NCBI RefSeq assembly: GCF_002104995.1
Contig: NW_024468249.1
Location: 992,001 to 1,056,000, forward strand
Length of the DNA: 64,000 nucleotides
Direction of reading: 5' to 3'
Origin: Linderina pennispora
Lineage: Eukaryota; Kickxellomycota; Kickxellomycetes; Kickxellales; Kickxellaceae
Both the position numbers and the translations under genes were made by a program. This document shows positions 59,750-64,000 of the stretch, one piece after another. The notes beneath the pieces were generated by a model that was given only the letters and a program-made list of their open reading frames with translations, did no database searches and was not told where the DNA came from. The number at the start of each line of letters is the position of its first letter. The first letter of the stretch is position 1.

Positions 59750-61564
59750 ATGACCTCGCGTGCATTTGGCGGCTCAGACAGAAGCAGAGTTCAACGCCGC
59801 AACACACAAAGCAACACACAGTCTTCCTGGGACAGTGCCAGTTCGACACCAACCTTGGTTCCGTCGAATTCCTCATCTTCACGCCAAACACCAATTTCCG
59901 GCAGCAGCACCCCGCAGACCGGCAAGAGCCGCATCGCCTACCAGATTAATCTCGCGCCTGGCAGCGACATCGAGCTAGCACCTCAAGCACAGCGCACGGA
60001 CACAAGCCAAAAGTACCGCCGCGACACCGAGCCAAGCATGTTCCGCGACGCCCTCAGCTCCGTCGGCGGGCTGTTTAGCACCAACAGCTACACCGGTCTG
60101 GGCCAGTACCCGAACAAGTACCGGAAAATTGCCGCCAAGACCTGGCTGCGCCTGGCGGGTCTGGTCATTTTTATTCTCGGTCTAGGATACCTTGGCATTG
60201 CCACGCTGCGGTCATCGTCCGGTGCCACGGACTCGGACATGTACAGCGGTGTTGATTCGCGTTTGCAGTCGCTGCACTGCGATATCCCGCACCCGGGCCG
60301 CCCGCTGGTGCAGTATGTGCTGATGTTGGACGCTGGGTCGACTGGCTCGCGCATCCATGTGTACAAGTTCAACTACTGCAAGAATCACCCCGAGCTTGAG
60401 GACGAGATCTTTGAGCAGCTGAAGCCCGGTCTGTCGTCGTTCCCCGATGACCCTAACGGTGCCGCCCATAGCCTGGACCATCTGATGGACGTCGCCATGA
60501 AGGGTGTTCCCGAGAGCCTGCGCTCGTGCACGCCGATCGCCGTCAAGGCCACTGCTGGTCTGCGCATGCTGGGTGCTGAGAAGAGCGAGGGCATTCTGAA
60601 GGCCGTCGAGAGCCATCTGAGCAAGGACTACCCGTTCAAGCTGATCCCCGAGAGCCCTGTCGAGATCATGGACGGCAAGGACGAGGGCATCTACGCGTGG
60701 ATCACAGTGAACTACCTCTTGGGCGTGCTGGGCGACGAGGACCACAAGACCGCTGCCACCTTTGACCTGGGCGGCGGCTCGACGCAGATTGTATTTGAGC
60801 CGCGGTTCGAGAACTGGAACAGCACGACCGGTGGCCCGCAGCTGGCGCCCGGCGAGCACCGGTACGAGATGAAGTACGGCGGACAGGAGTACACGCTCTA
60901 TCAGCACTCGTATCTGGGCTACGGCATGATGGAGGCCCGCAAGAGCATCAAAAAGCTGATTGCCCAGGAGGCCTCAGCCAGCGGCAAGTTCTCGGTCGAG
61001 CACCCGTGCTTCCCGCCCGATTACCGTGAGGAGCTCTCGGTCGAGGGCAGCACCAGCCCGGTCACCATCCGCGGTATTTCCAAGGCGTCGCTGAAGGGCA
61101 AGTCTGCATACGATCAGTGCTACAAGGAGGTCAAGAAGATCCTGAAGAAGGACGCGCCATGCTCCCAGTCGCCGTGCTCCTTCAACGGCGTGTACCAGCC
61201 GGAGCTTGACAAGACCTTTATTAACAACCCGTTCTACATTTTCTCGTACTTCTACGACCGCACATACCCGCTGGGCGTACGCGACGAGTTCAAGCTCTCC
61301 GACATCAAGGCCCTGGCCGACAAGGTCTGCAAGCACAATCTTTCGCTGTTTGCTGACAAGGAGCAGGAGGAGATCAAGAAGGAGGACTACTGTCTGGACC
61401 TGTCTTTCCAGTATGCACTGCTGCGCGATGGCGTTGGCATGCCCGAGAACCGCGTTGTCCGCAGCACCCGCAAGATCAAGGACGCCGAAACCGGCTGGTG
61501 CCTGGGTGCTTCGCTTGCTGTACTGGACCAGCATGACTACTGCAAGTACAAGAAGATCTACTAG
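59750..61564 (+). CDS. GDA1: Golgi guanosine diphosphatase GDA1
   Basis: 604 residues from ATG 59750. Type II membrane protein: Ser-rich cytosolic tail, a transmembrane anchor at about 134-153 (LRLAGLVIFILGLGYLGIAT), then a luminal apyrase domain. All four central apyrase-conserved regions are visible: DAGSTGSRIHVYKF, AVKATAGLRMLG, GKDEGIYAWITVNYLLG and TFDLGGGSTQIVFEP. GDA1 hydrolyses GDP released by Golgi mannosyltransferases to GMP, which exchanges for GDP-mannose. Longer cytosolic tail than yeast GDA1 (518). GC-ending codon use suggests strong expression. Confidence 0.95.
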   Translation: MTSRAFGGSDRSRVQRRNTQSNTQSSWDSASSTPTLVPSNSSSSRQTPISGSSTPQTGKSRIAYQINLAPGSDIELAPQAQRTDTSQKYRRDTEPSMFRDALSSVGGLFSTNSYTGLGQYPNKYRKIAAKTWLRLAGLVIFILGLGYLGIATLRSSSGATDSDMYSGVDSRLQSLHCDIPHPGRPLVQYVLMLDAGSTGSRIHVYKFNYCKNHPELEDEIFEQLKPGLSSFPDDPNGAAHSLDHLMDVAMKGVPESLRSCTPIAVKATAGLRMLGAEKSEGILKAVESHLSKDYPFKLIPESPVEIMDGKDEGIYAWITVNYLLGVLGDEDHKTAATFDLGGGSTQIVFEPRFENWNSTTGGPQLAPGEHRYEMKYGGQEYTLYQHSYLGYGMMEARKSIKKLIAQEASASGKFSVEHPCFPPDYREELSVEGSTSPVTIRGISKASLKGKSAYDQCYKEVKKILKKDAPCSQSPCSFNGVYQPELDKTFINNPFYIFSYFYDRTYPLGVRDEFKLSDIKALADKVCKHNLSLFADKEQEEIKKEDYCLDLSFQYALLRDGVGMPENRVVRSTRKIKDAETGWCLGASLAVLDQHDYCKYKKIY

Positions 61565-62301
61565 ACATTCATCGTTCTCGTATCTCATTTCAACGTGTTT
61601 TATCTTCCCTACTCGTTCGCTGAGCCTCTACATGTGTGTGCTACTGCTATATTGACCTGTACTCATCATTGTACGAGAAGCATGGGTGGAATGACAGACA
61701 CAGTGTATGTCGCTTGAACGTGAGAGCGTGAATCTGTCGGCTGGATATGGCTACACCAAGCACCATTTCAGGTTGACTGATTCCTTACAAGCCCGCTAAC
61801 TCCCATTCCCCTGTGAAAGTCATCAATTATCATAATTGCTCAGGAAAAAAGTTATGATGTGGCCGTTACAGTTGGCATATATGCATCCGTGTATATGGGG
61901 TTGTTCATGGTGACGTTGGGCTTGACGATACTGGGATGTCAGGATTATGAATAATGTGTGCAAGAAAAGGGCTAGGAAAAGATCTAATGGGCCAATTGAT
62001 ATCTGACGCTTCAGGTTCCTATAGCCAACATGAGGGTGGGCACTAGCCTGTATACCAGTTCAGATATGCTACAATTTAGTCTTCAAATACATCTTTGCGA
62101 TGACTGAAGAAGCAGCCATATATGAGAGTGGTTGGCAGCATACACTGCATCATATCACCAATGGCACCTGTGTATCTCAGCATCACACCATTCTTTATCG
62201 AAACCAGATGTTGATGAGAAGCATCCAAAGTAGCATATGGCCCGTCCAGAGCACAGGGATATTTGGCACATACGCATGTCGTTTATTAAATATGCATATA
62301 C
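61565..62301. other. Intergenic between convergent GDA1 and BSD genes
   Basis: 737 bp, unusually long for convergent genes here. Short frames only; no recognisable feature. Confidence 0.5.
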
Positions 62302-63627
62302 TCATTCCCACTCGTCCCAGGCATCGTCATCCTCTTCCTCACGAGCCTTTGGTTCCTTTTCCTCGATATCGGCAGCCTTGCTCTTGCCGATCTTGACATC
62401 ATTATCCTCATTGTCATCCTTCTTCTCCTCCTTCTCCTCCTCCTTCTCCTTCACATCCATATCCTTTTCCTTCGCCGGCTCAACAGCTTCAGCCGTATCC
62501 TGCTTTTCATCGCCAGTCTTATCTTCAGAATCAGACTCGCCCTCCATATCCCAGCTGAATTCCTCCTCCTCAGTCGCAGCAACAGCGGCTTCAACAAGCT
62601 TCTTCCGGCGAAGCTCGGCCTGGTCAATCAACCAAGCATTGAAGAAATAGCGAGTCCAGAAGTCCTCTTCGGCGACCCTATCGGGCACCAGCGTCTTGTG
62701 CATCTCCGCAACTGCTGATCCATCCTTAAGAAGCTCGGTCACCTTGTCCTTGCTGTCCTCAAGCTTGAATGTCTTTATGAACTCCTCGAAATCCGAGCCG
62801 GCCTTCTCATCGCCGTCCTTGTCGCTCTTTGGCACGCCTCCAGGAATTGAGATGTCCGTTGTGCTCGGGTTGACCAGATAGGTGTCTTCGTTCTCCTGCA
62901 CCGCCGCCAGCTGAGCCATGCGTCGGTCGTAGATAATCTTACGCGCTGCCTTGCGCTGCTCCTCCGTGGTCCCGCTGCCAGGAGCCTCAATCACAATGGC
63001 GTCGCGCAGCAGGTCCTCAAGATCAGTGCCAAGCTTGCTCATCAGCCGCTTCGCCTTCTCCTGGCGCTGCTTTAGCGAGTCAATCTGGAAATGCCTGCCC
63101 ATGCCTTGGAACAAGCCCGTGCTCTCTTGCTGCACCTCGATCTCGCGAGACTCGCCTTCAGCCGCTGGTGTGTCGCTGGCGTTGAGCTCCGTCTCAAGTC
63201 CGGTCTTCATATGCGCGAACCGCGTCGAAAGCTCGTCCATGCCGCGCGTGGCACCAACCTTGACTGCCTGGGCAAATTCCGAGATATCCTGCTTGTACGC
63301 TTTGGTCACCTCCTCGGATTGCTTCTTGACACTGTCGACAAACTGGTCGATTTGGAGGTCGGCTTGCAGTTTTTTGCCCCAGCTGGCAGCGAAGCCAAAC
63401 ATGGAGCCAAACGAGGGCAGCGTGTCCTGTTTCGCTGCACCCTCATTGCTAGTGGTTGGCTTGGGAGCAAGTTCGCCCTCAGCGCTTGGGCTTTGCTTGG
63501 CTGTGCTGTCGTTAGCAGCGCTATCTTTGGCTGCTTCGTTGCGCGGAGTGCTGGGAGCAGACTTCTCGGGTGTGTAGCCCTCAGCTTCGGCGGCATCAGC
63601 CTCGAATTGAAATGCAAACCCGTCCAT
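62302..63627 (-). CDS. BSD-domain protein (BSDC1/DOS2-like)
   Basis: 441 residues from ATG 63627. N-terminal low complexity; helical region (ASWGKKLQADLQIDQFVDSV, then KKQSEEVTKAYKQD) typical of the family. A central stretch with RQEKAKRLMSKLGTDLEDLL follows. The BSD domain at about 320-350 includes TLVPDRVAEEDFWTRYFF, with the conserved FW pair. The very acidic/Lys tail ends DDDAWDEWE, the usual C-terminus of BSDC1 and yeast DOS2. Role of these proteins is not clear; DOS2 is linked to ubiquitin and copy-number control. A TATA-like CCTTATATAC lies about 160 bp upstream. Confidence 0.85.
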   Translation of the reverse strand: MDGFAFQFEADAAEAEGYTPEKSAPSTPRNEAAKDSAANDSTAKQSPSAEGELAPKPTTSNEGAAKQDTLPSFGSMFGFAASWGKKLQADLQIDQFVDSVKKQSEEVTKAYKQDISEFAQAVKVGATRGMDELSTRFAHMKTGLETELNASDTPAAEGESREIEVQQESTGLFQGMGRHFQIDSLKQRQEKAKRLMSKLGTDLEDLLRDAIVIEAPGSGTTEEQRKAARKIIYDRRMAQLAAVQENEDTYLVNPSTTDISIPGGVPKSDKDGDEKAGSDFEEFIKTFKLEDSKDKVTELLKDGSAVAEMHKTLVPDRVAEEDFWTRYFFNAWLIDQAELRRKKLVEAAVAATEEEEFSWDMEGESDSEDKTGDEKQDTAEAVEPAKEKDMDVKEKEEEKEEKKDDNEDNDVKIGKSKAADIEEKEPKAREEEDDDAWDEWE

Positions 63628-63835
63628 GTCGAAAATAAAAATATTGGAAGCCAAGAAAAACAAAGCGATTGTGCGGCGTCACAGCCCAGCTGGACCTGTG
63701 GACCGTACGACTGCCAGCCCCACCGTGCCCATGCTCTGTGCGCGTGCTCTAGCAGGTTCGTTGGTGACAGGATGTAGAGGAAAAGTATATAAGGAACGAA
63801 GGCTGTAGGAAAAACTGTTTTGTGTAGGAAAGCGG

Positions 63836-64000
63836 TTACTCGGCCTTGGGCAGCTTCTCGAAGCCCTTGGGGGCGCTGTCGCGACCATCGCCAGTCTGCT
63901 CCCAGGCAGACGAGTAGTCCCAGTTACGGAAAGCCTGGGCAAGCTCGATGGGCTCCGACACCACACGCTTCTTCTCCTCATCGTAGCGCACCTCGGTGTA
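63836..64000 (-). CDS. NDUFS3: Complex I 30-kDa subunit NDUFS3, C-terminal end (partial)
   Basis: The last 54 residues and the TAA stop, cut by the window edge. [20 protein letters not shown] followed by [15 protein letters not shown] is the conserved C-terminus of the NADH:ubiquinone oxidoreductase 30-kDa subunit (human [20 protein letters not shown]). It belongs to the Q module of mitochondrial complex I. Its presence shows that this fungus respires through complex I, unlike Saccharomyces and fission yeasts. Confidence 0.93.
   Translation of the reverse strand, partial: YTEVRYDEEKKRVVSEPIELAQAFRNWDYSSAWEQTGDGRDSAPKGFEKLPKAE

Overview
This is a 64 kb stretch of a fungal nuclear genome. It carries about 28 protein-coding genes on both strands, packed closely with few, short spliceosomal introns. 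Four introns can be placed with confidence; where a branch site is clear it reads TACTAAC, CCTAAC or TGCTAAT. The gene set (DNMT2-type tRNA methyltransferase, mitochondrial complex I subunit, a BORC lysosomal subunit, GDA1, SFI1, PEX7, LIA1) rules out budding yeast. Together with the mixed base composition and the F-box-like and small secreted genes it suggests an early-diverging filamentous fungus, possibly Kickxellomycotina (Coemansia-like). That placement is inference from the sequence alone.

Layout: 0.4-5 kb ribosome and peroxisome genes (UTP18, PEX7, RRP36, plus a possible Spo12-like ORF). 5.7-10.3 kb a BORCS5-like gene with a myristoylation start and a badly frameshifted low-complexity tail. 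10.4-14.4 kb mitochondrial uL30m, VMA12, an aldo-keto reductase and RPS28. 14.4-22.8 kb a gene-poor block holding a complete Ty3-type chromodomain retrotransposon (identical LTRs, 5-bp target duplication) and a 274-bp imperfect palindrome. 22.8-40 kb a PPR protein, a small Gag1-like protein, DNMT2, LIA1, RAD50, NOPCHAP1, an SDR, RPT3 and PRP31. 40-42.7 kb a second gene-poor block with a possible 5S rRNA relic. 42.7-44.7 kb a broken F-box-like gene followed by a small secreted protein gene. 45-53.7 kb SFI1, APM1, monoglyceride lipase and an LDB-type transcriptional co-regulator. 53.7-55.3 kb an alpha/beta hydrolase and its dead paralogue. 56-58.4 kb an unknown MIT-like protein and an inverted, 99.5 percent identical copy of the secreted-protein locus. 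58.7-64 kb a zinc-knuckle RS protein, GDA1, a BSD-domain protein and the C-terminus of NDUFS3.

Most genes are housekeeping and unrelated to their neighbours, arranged as divergent pairs sharing short promoters (PEX7/RRP36, RAD50/NOPCHAP1, SFI1/APM1) or as convergent pairs with 31-37 bp between stop codons. The dynamic parts are the retrotransposon, the 979-bp inverted duplication, three decaying genes and the palindrome. I see no CRISPR, operon or convincing intact RNA gene, and no clear novel multi-gene system. The best leads are the inverted duplication of a secreted-protein locus, the BORCS5-like gene and the unusually compact retroelement.
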